From JAGQRJ01 sp041402045 (GTDB lineage Bacteria > Planctomycetota > J058), in assembly GCA_041402045.1 (NCBI GenBank), contig JAWKSZ010000014.1, positions 76,594 through 140,593 on the forward strand: DNA of 64,000 bases. The letters run 5' to 3'. Made by a program: the position numbers and the translations under genes. Every line of letters begins with the position of its first letter. The first letter of the stretch is position 1. A model generated the notes under the pieces. The model did no database searches, had not been told where the DNA came from, and was given only the letters and a program-made list of their open reading frames with translations. Of the stretch, positions 45,674 through 53,904 are shown in pieces.

Positions 45674-46180
45674 TCAGTCCGGGGGGTCGAGGGCGAGCTC
45701 GAGGGTGTGCATGACGCCGAAGGCGCCGGGGAGCTCGCCGGTGGGGCGGAAGCCGAGCTTCTCGAGCACCCGCAGCGACGCGACGTTGGGGGCGTCCACG
45801 GTCGAGGCCACGCGGCGGATCCCCAGCTCGGCGGCGCGATCCAGCACGGCGCGACCGATCTCCGTCGCCAGGCCCTGGCCGGTGTGGGCTTCGAGCAGGG
45901 CGTAGAGCAGCTGGGGCTCGGGGCCGCACTCCGCGAACACGTGGAACCCGGCGAAGCCGATCGGGGCTCCGTCGGGGAGGTGGACCAGCCACAGGCCGAG
46001 GCCGAGGGTCGCGAACAGGCGGTCGCTCGCGGCGAGGGTGTGGGCGCACCAGGCGCGGTCCACGCGCTCGCCGTCGAGGAGCCAGCGGCGCACGTGGGCG
46101 TCGGTCGCCAGGGCCCAGAACGCGTCCAGGGTCTCGGCGCTCAGGCGGCGGTAGCGCAGGCGGGGCGAGGTCGGGTTCAT
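45674..46180 (-). CDS. GNAT-family N-acetyltransferase (RimJ/RimL type)
   Basis: 168 residues. ATG 46180 overlaps the stop of the upstream gene in ATGA, so translation is coupled. Opens LRYRRLSAETLDAFWALATD, with GAPIGFAGFH (beta4), the acetyl-CoA loop LLEAHTGQGLATEIGRAVLD and the late motif ASTVDAPNVASLRVLEKLGF. Typical of enzymes that acetylate ribosomal proteins, aminoglycosides or small amines. Substrate unknown. Ends one base past the convergent 44262-45673 gene. Confidence 0.9.
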   Translation of the reverse strand: MNPTSPRLRYRRLSAETLDAFWALATDAHVRRWLLDGERVDRAWCAHTLAASDRLFATLGLGLWLVHLPDGAPIGFAGFHVFAECGPEPQLLYALLEAHTGQGLATEIGRAVLDRAAELGIRRVASTVDAPNVASLRVLEKLGFRPTGELPGAFGVMHTLELALDPPD

Positions 46181-46518
46181 GGGGGCGGCAAGATGCCCAA
46201 GATGCCGTAGAGCACGACCAGGAGCCCCACCACAAGGATCACCACGACCCGGTAGCGAAAGGCCAGGCCCACGAGCATACCTAGGCCGTAGGCGAGGCCG
46301 CGGCCGGACCGGGCGGCGGCGTTCCGCGGGGCGGCGGCGGCTCGAGGGGCGGGCGGCGCGCGCAGGGCCTCGCTGGTCGCTTCGTGGCCGCAGGCCGCGC
46401 ACTTACCGTGCTCGCTCCAGCACTCCGAGTGGTGCCAGCTCATGCAGCGGTCGCAGGCGGTCTTGCGCTCGTCGGCGGCGACGTCGGTCGTGCAGAACGG
46501 ACAGCGCGGGCGCTGCAC
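46177..46518 (-). CDS. Small RING-type zinc-finger protein with C-terminal membrane helix
   Basis: About 113 residues from GTG 46518; upstream starts are unclear. The finger is CPFCTTDVAADERKTACDRC, then MSWHHSECWSEHGKCAACGH, the same Prok-RING_1-like C-C-C-C-H-EC-C layout as the two TerB-like proteins at 35-36 kb. An Ala/Pro linker leads to a C-terminal helix (VVVILVVGLLVVLYGILGIL), so the finger should face the cytoplasm. Overlaps the downstream acetyltransferase by 4 bases (ATGA). Confidence 0.72.
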   Translation of the reverse strand: MQRPRCPFCTTDVAADERKTACDRCMSWHHSECWSEHGKCAACGHEATSEALRAPPAPRAAAAPRNAAARSGRGLAYGLGMLVGLAFRYRVVVILVVGLLVVLYGILGILPPP

Positions 46519-46653
46519 CGAGATCGGGGCGCTGCGTTCGGCGGTCAGCGGGAGGGCTCCAGGTCGGGCATGCGTCCAGTCTACGGCGCGGGCGCAGGGA
46601 TTCCCGCGAGGCGCCGCCGGGGGCGCGAGGTAGAGTAGCCCCAGGACTTGCCC

Positions 46654-48595
46654 GTGCGCCTCAAGACCCAGCTCCACGCGACGATCGGCACCTGCGCTGC
46701 GCTCTCGTTCTTGATCGTGGGCGTCGTGGGCTGGTGGGAGCTGCGCCGGGTCCACAACCAGGAGGTCGAGTCCCTCGGGCAGAGCATGGCCCTGAACCTC
46801 TCCCGCGGCTGCGGGCTGGCCTTCGCCGAGTGGGAGACCCGCGGGACCACGGAGGAGCTCGGCTACCTCCTGCGCTCCCACGAGGAGGACCGCGTGGTCA
46901 GCGCCGTGGTCTACGACGCCGACGGGCACGTGATCGAGCGGATCGGCGCGACCTCTCGCGAGGCCAGCAACGACGCCGAGACCGCGCTCCTGAACGAGGT
47001 CCTGGCGCAGGAGCCGGGGGAGGAGCGCCCGCCCGCGGTCCTGACCCTCAGCGGCGAGGAGCTCGGGCGCACCGGCCCCAACGGCGAGGACCTGCTCGAG
47101 TTCGCCGCCCCGATCCACACCAGCGAGGGCGAGCTCAAGGGCGCGCTGTTGCTCTCCCTGGTCCGCCGCCCGCCGGTGCTGAGCTTCGTGCGCAGCATTA
47201 CGCTCCTGATCCTGCTCTCGCTGGTGATCGTGGCCGGGCTGTGGTTCCTGCTCTACAAAATGCTCAGCGGGCAGATCCTCACGCCGATCGTGGAGCTCTC
47301 CCAGGGCATTGCCCGGGTGCGCAAGGGCGACCTCACCGCCCGGGTCGCGACCCCGACCCAGGACGAGCTCGCGACCCTCACCAACAGCTTCAACGACCTG
47401 ATCGCGGTCCTCGTCGAGCGCGACTCGCTGCAGAAGCGCCTGGAGGAAGCCAACCGCCTGGCCGAGGCGCACAACCGCCTGCACGACGCCCACCAGCAGC
47501 TCAAGCAGGCGCAGGAGCAGCTGATCGTCACCGAGAAGCACGCCTCGATCGGGCGCCTCGTGCACGGCCTGAACCACGAGCTCAACAACCCGCTCTCGGC
47601 GGCGCAGAACATGATCCCGCCCCTGGGCGCGGCCCTCGAGAGCCTGCGCGCGCACCTCGTGCCGCCGCCTCCGCCTGGGGACGAGGACGAGGCCCTCGAG
47701 CACAGCGCGGCGCTCTTGCAGTCGGGGTCCTCGGCCTCGCAGTCGGGGCTGCACGCGGTGATCCCCGAGGCCCCCGAAGGCCTCGCCCCGGCGGAGCCCG
47801 CGGAGCCGCTGCCCCGCCGAGGAGCCGGCGCCCGCCGCCGAGCCCGCGGCCAGCCCCGGCTCGAGCGCGGCCCTCGACGCGCTCCGCCCCGAGGCGCCGG
47901 AGCCCGTGCCCCTCGACCCGCAGCTCGAGGAAGACCTCGCGGACCTCGAGGCGGCGGTGGAGGTGATCTCCCGCTCGGTCGCGCGCGCGATCAATATCGT
48001 CCACGACCTCGGCGCGTTCTCGAAGCTGGGCACCGCCGACCTGGTGGAGGTCGACCTGCGCCGGCTGCTGGAGGAGGCGGTCGAGACCCACGAGCGCGAG
48101 CGCCCGGGCGAGCGCCTGGAGGTGACCCTCGACTTCGTCGGCGACGCCGAGGCCGTCGAGCTCAAGGCGTTCCCCAGCCTCCTGGCCCAGGTGTTCGTGA
48201 ACCTCCTGACCAACAGCGGCCAGGCCCTGGCGCCGGGCGCCACGGGCAAGGTCAAGATCCAGGTCAAGCGGCTCAAGGGCGAGGACCGCGTGCAGATCGG
48301 CTACGAGGACAACGGCCCCGGGATCCCCAAGGAGCACCTGAGCAAGGTGTTCGAGCCGTTCTTCACGACCAAGGAGCAGGGCCAGGGCACGGGGCTCGGC
48401 CTCGCGATCTGCCTGGGGATCGTGGAGAAGCACGGGGGCACGATCGAGGCCCGTCGGCGGCGCCGCGGCGCGCACTTCGTGATCGAGCTGCCGCTGGTGG
48501 CCGAGGTCGAGGAGCCGCTGGATCCCTGGGCCTCGAGTCCGTTCCTCTCGGGGAGCTCGATCTCCGGGCGCGCGCCCAGCCAGACCCGGATCTGA
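46654..48595 (+). CDS. Membrane sensor histidine kinase (frame broken near 47810)
   Basis: GTG 46654 is preferred over TTG 46648 because AGGA then sits 7 bases away. Two membrane helices (about 10-28 and 178-200) flank a roughly 150-residue outer sensor. HAMP (SGQILTPIVELSQGIARVR) and a coiled coil follow, then the H-box HGLNHELNNPLSAAQ with phospho-acceptor His308. A long acidic Pro-rich insert follows, where the frame changes near 47812 to AEEPAPAAEPAASPGSSAAL. The second part restores N (QVFVNLLTNSGQAL), G1 (YEDNGPGIP), F (FEPFFTTKEQG) and G2 (GTGLGLAI) boxes. No response regulator is adjacent. Confidence 0.85.
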
Positions 48596-48688
48596 ACCAG
48601 AGTTCACGATTCTGAGCGGGCGAGAGTGGTTCGCATGGAGTCAACGATCGAGCGCTCGCTCGCCCGCTCAGGATCGTGACTCTGGTTC
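48594..48688. repeat. 95-bp inverted repeat overlapping the kinase stop codon
   Basis: Arms GAACCAGAGTTCACGATTCT+GAGCGGGCGAG and the inverse of GAACCAGAGTCACGATCCTG+AGCGGGCGAG pair over about 30 bp with one bulge and one mismatch. The loop is about 35 bases. It begins inside the TGA of the histidine kinase. Could act as terminator or be a small mobile repeat. Confidence 0.75.
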
Positions 48689-48776
48689 TAAGTAGAGGCT
48701 TCGCTTGGTCGCAGGGCTGTCTTCCAGTGCCGAGCCCGGTACCCCGAACGCATGCCCCTTGCGGAGCCTCTAGCTA

Positions 48777-48857
48777 CTAAACGGAAGGCGCGATTCGGGG
48801 ATAGGTCAGCACGTGCCGGCAGTGTTCGGCGACTCAGAATCGCGCACTCCCGTTTAG
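48777..48857. repeat. Second inverted repeat, end of the DUF1330 gene
   Basis: CTAAACGGAAGGCGCGATTC and the inverse at 48834-48857 (CCTAAACGGGAGTGCGCGAT) pair with small bulges. The loop holds GCACGTGC. The right arm includes the stop codon of the minus-strand DUF1330 gene. The 88 bases between the two inverted repeats hold no gene. Confidence 0.65.
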
Positions 48858-49150
48858 GGGCGCGGGTAGCGCGCGAGGATCGTGGTCGCGCCCACCGAGC
48901 CCGCGAAGTGCTGCTCCTTGACCGCGAGGTATTCGGGGTCGGCGAAGAAGCCCTCGAGCTGGGCCTCGCTGGGGAAGCCGATCGTGAACACGCGGTTGAT
49001 CGGCTCCGGCGTGGCGCTGGCCAGGACCTCCGCGACGCGGAAGTCGTAGCGGAAGCCGCCGTCGTAGCGCATGAGGATCGGGGCCATGGCCGCGCGGTAG
49101 GCGGCGTAGCCGGCGTCGTCGAGCACGAGCAGCCCGACCAGGAGCTCCAC
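48854..49150 (-). CDS. DUF1330 / dimeric alpha-beta barrel protein
   Basis: 98 residues from GTG 49150, two bases after the stop of manA. MELLVGLLVLDDAGYAAYRA, then PILMRYDGGFRYDFRVAEVL, INRVFTIGFPSEAQLEGFFA and DPEYLAVKEQHFAGSV follow the DUF1330 ferredoxin-like fold. Such proteins act as small dimeric enzymes or binders of unknown substrate. Last gene of the STAS-manA-DUF1330 run. Confidence 0.85.
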   Translation of the reverse strand: MELLVGLLVLDDAGYAAYRAAMAPILMRYDGGFRYDFRVAEVLASATPEPINRVFTIGFPSEAQLEGFFADPEYLAVKEQHFAGSVGATTILARYPRP

Positions 49151-49152
49151 GC

Positions 49153-50112
49153 TTACTCCGGCCCCCTGCTGCCCGCGGGCAGCGCGTTGGCGTAGACCAC
49201 GCGCGCCGACCCCCGGCTGTGGAGCGTGAGCCCGCTGGACGCCGCCGGGATCACCAGCGCGTCGCCCTGGGCCAGGCTCGCGGGCCCGCCCCCGCGCAGG
49301 GTCAGCGCGCCCGAGAGCACGACCAGCGCCCCCGCGCAGCGCGGCGCGGGGAGCGCGCGCTCCTCGTCCGGACCGAGCTGCCACACCTCGAAGGTGAACG
49401 GCGAGCGCGGGGCCACGGGCCAGGTGGGCTCGCCCTGGTGCACGCGCCGCACGGCGTCGTTCGCCGGGAGCTGGTCCAGGCACGTGGCCGCCTGCTCCAG
49501 GTGCAGGGTGCGGTCGGTGCGCCCCCAGTCGTACACGCGGTAGGTGACGTCGCTCGTCTCCTGGACCTCGAGCACGAGCACGTCCTCGGCGGTGTGGAAG
49601 GTCCCGGGCAGGATCTCGACCGCCTCGCCGGCCTCGGGCACGAAGCTCCGCAGGCGCTCGGCGATCGCCCCGCTCACGCTCAGGGGCCCGAGCTCGCTGG
49701 GGTCGACGGGGCGCTCGAAGCCTTGCCACACCCGGCCCTGCTCCCCCACGTCGACCAGGTACCAGGCCTCGCTCTTGCCGCGCTCGCCGTCGCCCAGGGC
49801 CTGGGCCACCGCGGCGTCGGGGTGCACCTGCACCGAGAGTCGCCCGCGGATCTCGAGCAGCTTGATCAGGAGCGGGAAGCGGTGGCCCTGCCCGAGGAGC
49901 GGGCCCGCCTGCTGCTCGATCACTTCGCGCAGCGAGTGACCGGCGTAGGGGCCGTCCAGGACCTCGCTCTCGCTCCCGGGCACGTCCGAGATCAACCAGG
50001 CCTCGCCGGTCTCCGGCGGCACCTCCCGACCCAGGCTCGCGGCGAGGCCCGGGCCGCCGCCCCAGGGCTTCTGCACGTAGCGCGGGGCGGTGCGGAACGG
50101 CGCGAGGCTCAC
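49153..50112 (-). CDS. manA: Mannose-6-phosphate isomerase, type I
   Basis: 319 residues from GTG 50112, overlapping the STAS gene stop (GTGA). Zinc-site motifs: PLLIKLLEIRGRLSVQVHPD (Gln and His ligands), KSEAWYLVDVGE (Glu), and ILPGTFHTAEDVLVLEVQET (His). YRVYDWGRTD is the usual late motif. It interconverts mannose-6-phosphate and fructose-6-phosphate, supplying GDP-mannose-type sugars. The short length (bacterial class I, about 310-320) matches firmicute-type ManA more than the 390-residue E. coli enzyme. Confidence 0.92.
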   Translation of the reverse strand: MSLAPFRTAPRYVQKPWGGGPGLAASLGREVPPETGEAWLISDVPGSESEVLDGPYAGHSLREVIEQQAGPLLGQGHRFPLLIKLLEIRGRLSVQVHPDAAVAQALGDGERGKSEAWYLVDVGEQGRVWQGFERPVDPSELGPLSVSGAIAERLRSFVPEAGEAVEILPGTFHTAEDVLVLEVQETSDVTYRVYDWGRTDRTLHLEQAATCLDQLPANDAVRRVHQGEPTWPVAPRSPFTFEVWQLGPDEERALPAPRCAGALVVLSGALTLRGGGPASLAQGDALVIPAASSGLTLHSRGSARVVYANALPAGSRGPE

Positions 50113-50615
50113 GACAGCTCGGCGACGATCGCCTTGAGGAAGGGGCCGAACTTGGCCCGGTTGCTCTCGTTGGCCGAGATCAGGTCCTTGTGGGCGCGGA
50201 CCATGAGCTTCATACGCTCCTCGTCCGAGGCCTCGACCACGTCCAGGTTGGTGAGCTTGAGCCCCTTGGGGAGCGCGGTCTTCTCGGGCTTGATCGTGAC
50301 GAAGGCGTCGACGCCGACCGAGCTCAACTGCTTGTTGGCGTGGTCGTCGACGTTGATCAGCACGCAGCCTCGCGACTTGCCGTCGTCGGGCTGGGTGAGC
50401 CGCTTGGACAGCCCGAGGAGCATGCCCATGAAGGTGCTGTCCACCCCCGTGCACTGGGCCAGGTCGAACACGAACTGGCGGGCGCCGCCCTTGATCACGC
50501 GCTTGGCGAAGCCCTCGAGCGTGGGCGCCGTGTGCATGCTGCCCAAGCCTTGAACCCGAACGTAGACCGCTTTGCCCGACACCGCGATTTGAAACGGGGC
50601 GCGCTTGGCGCTCAT
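50109..50615 (-). CDS. STAS-domain protein (anti-sigma factor antagonist-like)
   Basis: 168 residues, ATG 50615 with GGAGG upstream. The STAS core runs about residues 5-105: FQIAVSGKAVYVRVQGLGSM, RQFVFDLAQCTGVDSTFMGM with the possible phospho-Ser in DST, LLGLSKRL, and VLINVDDHANKQLSSVGVDA. A 60-residue helical tail follows (ERMKLMVRAHKDLISANES), typical of a subset found in delta-proteobacteria and planctomycetes. The partner kinase or anti-sigma factor is not next to it. Coupled to manA by a 4-base overlap. Confidence 0.85.
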   Translation of the reverse strand: MSAKRAPFQIAVSGKAVYVRVQGLGSMHTAPTLEGFAKRVIKGGARQFVFDLAQCTGVDSTFMGMLLGLSKRLTQPDDGKSRGCVLINVDDHANKQLSSVGVDAFVTIKPEKTALPKGLKLTNLDVVEASDEERMKLMVRAHKDLISANESNRAKFGPFLKAIVAELS

Positions 50616-50756
50616 GGAGCCTCCAGCAGATCGCTCGCCCAGCATAACCCGGAACCCTGGAGGACCCACGCACCACCGTAGCGAAGCTCCCCACTTGGGG
50701 CGGGGCGCCCCGGCGGACCCTCGGCGGGGCCGGCGCTCGGTCGGGCGATCCCGGGC

Positions 50757-52556
50757 TCAGGCGGACTGCATGCGGCGCCGCTTGCGGCCTCGCTTGGGCT
50801 GGGCCACCGGGCCCCGGGGGGCTTCGCGCAGGAGCTCCTCCGCCTGCTCGCGGGCGGCGGGGGTCACCGGGTCGCCGCGGATCATGAGCGCCAGCTCCTC
50901 GACCCGCGCGGCGCCCTCGAGCACGGTGGCCACGACCTCGCCCTCTCGGCGCTGAATGCTCTGGTGCAGGGCCGCCCGCGCCGCCACCGGGGCCAGGTGG
51001 GTGACCACGAGCACCTGCCGGCCCTGGCCGAGGTCGGCCAGGCACGCCCCGACGCTGCTCCCCAGCCGCGCGCCCAGGTTCTGGTCGATCTCGTCGAAGA
51101 CCAGGACCGGCGCGTCCCCGGCCGCGCGCTCGCCGAGGGCGAGGAACAGCCGGGAGAGCTCGCCCCCCGAGGCTTGCGCCAGGGGGGCGAGCTCTACCGC
51201 CGAGTCAGGGGAGAACTCGAAGGCTACGAAGTCCAGTCCGTGCGCGGTGGGGAGGTGCTGCTCTGCCTCCGCCACCGCCCCCCCAGGGGATGGCGACCCT
51301 GCGGGGTGCACGGACGGGGGGGAAAACTGGGTCCAGGCCGGGGCCTCGGCCGTGGTGGGTTCGACGCGGATCCGCACGCGGCCGCGACCGAGGCCGAGGT
51401 CCTGCAGGCGGGGGGCGATCGCGCGCTCGAGCTGGGTCGCGGCCTGGGCGCGGGCGGCGCTGAGCGCGGTCCCCGCGGCGACCGCGCGCTGCCAGGCCTC
51501 GGCCAGGGCCTTGTCGTGCTTGCGCAGGCGCACCCCGAGCTCGGCGACGCTCGGGGCGTCGTTGAGCGCGGCCCAGCGCGCGGCGAGCTGCTCGGGGGCC
51601 GCGCGCACGCTGCGGGCGGCGGCGCGGAAGGCGCGCAGGCGCTCGCGGATCTCCTCCAGCTCGGCGCGCTGGTCCTCGAGCGCCTCCAGGCGCTCGTCGA
51701 GGGCGCCGCGGCTGAGCTCGAGCAGGTTCAGGCCCTCGGTCAGGGGGGCGAGGACGGGGTCGTCGGGGTCGGCCTCCAGGCGGTTGGCGATCCGCTCCAG
51801 GCGCTGGACCCACGCCGCGCCGGGGCCGTTGAACAGGGTGCCCAGCTCGCCCAGCCCTTCGAGCCAGGTGGAGACCTCGCTCAGGCCCTCCTCGCGCTCG
51901 ACCAGCTCCTCGTATTCCCGCGGCTCCGGGTCCAGCCCCTCCAGGGTCGCGCGCACGTCGAGCTCGGACTCCTCGTCGGCGACCCGGGCCGCGAGCTGGG
52001 CCTCGAGCGCGTCGCGCTCGGCCGCCAGCGCGTAGAGGCCCTGGCGCTGGGCGGCGTAGGCCTCGCGCTTGCCCAGCGAGCGCCCGGCCTGGTCGAGCAA
52101 GTCGCGCTGCACCGCCTCGTCGACCAGCCGTGGGGCGCTGCCCTGGCCGTAGATCTCGCTCAGCCGCTGACCGACCTCGCGCAGCTCGCCCGCGGCCAGG
52201 GGCTCGGGATCGCCCCCGTTCACCCGGACCTCGGCGCGGGAGCGGCCCCGGGTGTCGACGCTGCGGGTCACCGTCAGCGACCCGGCCTTGGCGCGTTCGA
52301 CCCACGGCTTGCCCATGTCGTGGAGCCGCGTGGGGTCGATCCGAAAGGTCAGGGAGACGCGGGCGGCCTTGGAGCCTCGACGCACCAGGCGCCCGAGCCC
52401 CTTGCCGCGGCCGAGCCCGGACACGAAGCGCAAGGCCTCGAGGACCGTGGACTTGCCTTGGCCCGAGGCACCGGACAGCACGTTGAGCCCGGGCCCGAAC
52501 CCGAGCTCCAGGTGACGCAGCGCCGCGAAGTCGTCTATGACCAGGGCCTCGATCAT
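50757..52556 (-). CDS. recN: DNA repair protein RecN
   Basis: 599 residues, normal 550-600. SMC-like ATPase: N-terminal LRHLELGFGPGLNVLSGASG followed by QGKS (Walker A, with SGQGKS in place of the usual TGAGKS), a long central coiled coil (about 150-400), signature LAQASGGELSRLFLAL, Walker B VLVFDEIDQNLGARL and H-loop VLVVTHLAPVAA. The C-terminus has a basic tail (KRGRKRRR). It organises DNA ends during double-strand break repair. Starts 2 bases after a small FlgM-like gene. Confidence 0.93.
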   Translation of the reverse strand: MIEALVIDDFAALRHLELGFGPGLNVLSGASGQGKSTVLEALRFVSGLGRGKGLGRLVRRGSKAARVSLTFRIDPTRLHDMGKPWVERAKAGSLTVTRSVDTRGRSRAEVRVNGGDPEPLAAGELREVGQRLSEIYGQGSAPRLVDEAVQRDLLDQAGRSLGKREAYAAQRQGLYALAAERDALEAQLAARVADEESELDVRATLEGLDPEPREYEELVEREEGLSEVSTWLEGLGELGTLFNGPGAAWVQRLERIANRLEADPDDPVLAPLTEGLNLLELSRGALDERLEALEDQRAELEEIRERLRAFRAAARSVRAAPEQLAARWAALNDAPSVAELGVRLRKHDKALAEAWQRAVAAGTALSAARAQAATQLERAIAPRLQDLGLGRGRVRIRVEPTTAEAPAWTQFSPPSVHPAGSPSPGGAVAEAEQHLPTAHGLDFVAFEFSPDSAVELAPLAQASGGELSRLFLALGERAAGDAPVLVFDEIDQNLGARLGSSVGACLADLGQGRQVLVVTHLAPVAARAALHQSIQRREGEVVATVLEGAARVEELALMIRGDPVTPAAREQAEELLREAPRGPVAQPKRGRKRRRMQSA

Positions 52557-52558
52557 GC

Positions 52559-52780
52559 TTAGGCTCCCAGGCTCTCGATCATGCGCTCGAGGGCCAGCTG
52601 GAGCAGGCGCGGGTCGCTGTAGTCGCCGCTCTGGACCTTGCGCCGGGCCTGGCGCACGCGCTCCCAGCGCACGGGGCAGGCCGAGCCGTCGGCGTTGCGC
52701 TGGTCGGCCGGGGGGCCGATCTCGCCCTCGTCACGGACGCCGAGGTGGTGCTTGCTGCGGGGAGTGGGGGGGTGGTGCAT
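52559..52780 (-). CDS. Small FlgM-like protein upstream of recN
   Basis: 73 residues. GGAGGAAGCG precedes ATG 52780. The C-terminal part, RVRQARRKVQSGDYSDPRLL then QLALERMIESLG, resembles the C-terminal half of FlgM-type anti-sigma-28 proteins (V..a...I..G.Y.......A......L). A similar tail occurs in the 92-residue protein at 53288-53566. No flagellar genes are in the window, so this may be a different short regulator. The stop is followed after 2 bases by the recN start, so they are co-transcribed. Confidence 0.65.
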   Translation of the reverse strand: MHHPPTPRSKHHLGVRDEGEIGPPADQRNADGSACPVRWERVRQARRKVQSGDYSDPRLLQLALERMIESLGA

Positions 52781-53060
52781 CGCTTCCTCCGAACTTCCGC
52801 CTAACCTAACAAAGCCCAGGGACAGGTCGCGAACGAAACCCGATCACGCTCCACGCACAGTTGGCGTAATGAACACAGCCGCAGCGCGTTAGGGGTTTGT
52901 TTGTCAAGGACCACGCCCGGGTTCGGGCGGGTGTTCGGGGTTCGGTTGGGGGAGTTCGGGTGTTCGGGGGCTCCGCTCACGTGGGAGCGCTTCAGTAGAC
53001 GCATGGGTCGGGCGGAGCTACCCAAGCTCCTGGGTCCGGGCCGAACCCTTCGAGGTCGCG
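52781..53060. other. Gene-free stretch before the single repeat arm
   Basis: 280 bases with no supported ORF. It contains short GTTCGGGTGTTCGGG-type direct repeats (52917-52970) and GGTCGGGCGGAGCTACC (53007-53023), which matches an interior part of repeat copy B in inverse orientation. Probably includes the promoter of the recN operon near 52800-52880, where the sequence is AT-richer. Confidence 0.5.
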
Positions 53061-53117
53061 CCTCTGCGTACCCTCTGCGCCCTCTGCGCCTCGGCGGTTC
53101 AAGAGCATCCACCCGCC
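53061..53117. repeat. Single arm of the inverted-arm element, copy C
   Basis: CCTCTGCG units in place of CCTTTGCG, then GGCGGTTCAAGAGCATCCAC and CCGCCCTCG, matching the right arms of copies A (12579) and B (29451). No matching left arm was found, so this is a decayed or one-ended copy. Confidence 0.65.
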
Positions 53118-53198
53118 CTCGGATCGCCGCGGCACCGCGCGCCTGCGGAAGGCGACCCCGCGGCTGGGCGTGTCCGGGCCGGGAACCAAAACAAAAGG

Positions 53199-53261
53199 GC
53201 GCGAATCAAGCCAAGCGGGCGGCAGGCTCTAAGCCTTCCGCCCGCTTGGGTTGATTCGCGC
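53199..53261 (-). terminator. Very long intrinsic terminator of the FlgM-like gene
   Basis: GCGCGAATCAAGCCAAGCGG+GCGGCAGG pairs with its inverse over about 28 bp with only two mismatches and a short loop around TCTAAG. On the minus strand it is followed by CCTTTTGTTTTGG, a T-rich run. It lies 27 bases past the stop at 53288. The stem is much longer than a normal terminator. Confidence 0.85.
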
Positions 53262-53287
53262 AGGGCGTATGTCTCTCGAGGGGCTGG

Positions 53288-53566
53288 CTACTGAGCCAAT
53301 GCCTCGGTGAGACGCGCTGCGGCTTGATTGAGTCTCTCAGACGTCACGTAGGTGCCATCCGCGATCATGCGGCGAATCCGCAGGACCTTTTCGAGCCGGA
53401 CGGCGGGGAGCTCGCGAGCGAGCTTCAAGAATCGCCGGTGCGCTTCGTCCTCCTCCTCACGACGTTGGGCTTGATCTGCGCAGGCGCGCAGGAGAGCCCG
53501 CTCCTCGGGATCGAGGAGGAAGAGACCGCTGTCGGAACCGTTGAAACCTTCGCTGATGTTGGACAT
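53288..53566 (-). CDS. Small FlgM-like protein
   Basis: 92 residues from ATG 53566, with GAGAGGAATGAA just upstream; a longer start at 53620 would lack a site. The N-half is acidic (SDSGLFLLDPEERALLRACA), then Arg/Glu-rich helix. The C-half, VRLEKVLRIRRMIADGTYVT then SERLNQAAARLTEAL, resembles the FlgM/anti-sigma-28 C-terminal region and the tail of the protein at 52559-52780. Transcribed alone, with a strong terminator. Role unproven. Confidence 0.7.
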   Translation of the reverse strand: MSNISEGFNGSDSGLFLLDPEERALLRACADQAQRREEEDEAHRRFLKLARELPAVRLEKVLRIRRMIADGTYVTSERLNQAAARLTEALAQ

Positions 53567-53904
53567 TTCATTCCTCTCGAGTGTTGACCCTGCGCCTTTG
53601 CAGGGGGGACTCGGTGTCACCTGGGAGCCAGCCGCGTTGCACGTAGGACAGCTTGGTTACTCCCGACACTCAGGTCTTCCCGCACCTCCTTTCGGCACCC
53701 CGCCCAGCGGACCTTGAGGATTTTGGGGAAAACTTTCGAGATCGTGCCTAAGTCGTTCCATAACAGGCACATGCTTTTTGGATTCGCCTACGCCACCGGG
53801 TTGGGGGAAATCCGCACTGAACCTCCAGGGTTTGGTGTCGTCCCACCCGTTCGATGGGTAGAATGCGCGCCGCCTCGCCTTAACTCGTTGGGGAGATTCG
53901 ACCT
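53567..53904. promoter_or_regulatory. Divergent intergenic region before the secretin gene
   Basis: 338 bases without a gene and noticeably AT-richer than the surroundings (53710-53800). It must hold promoters for the small FlgM-like gene (leftward) and the secretin gene (rightward). A TAGAAT at 53860 is a possible -10, but I cannot pair it with a good -35. GGGGAG lies 9 bases before GTG 53905. Confidence 0.4.
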
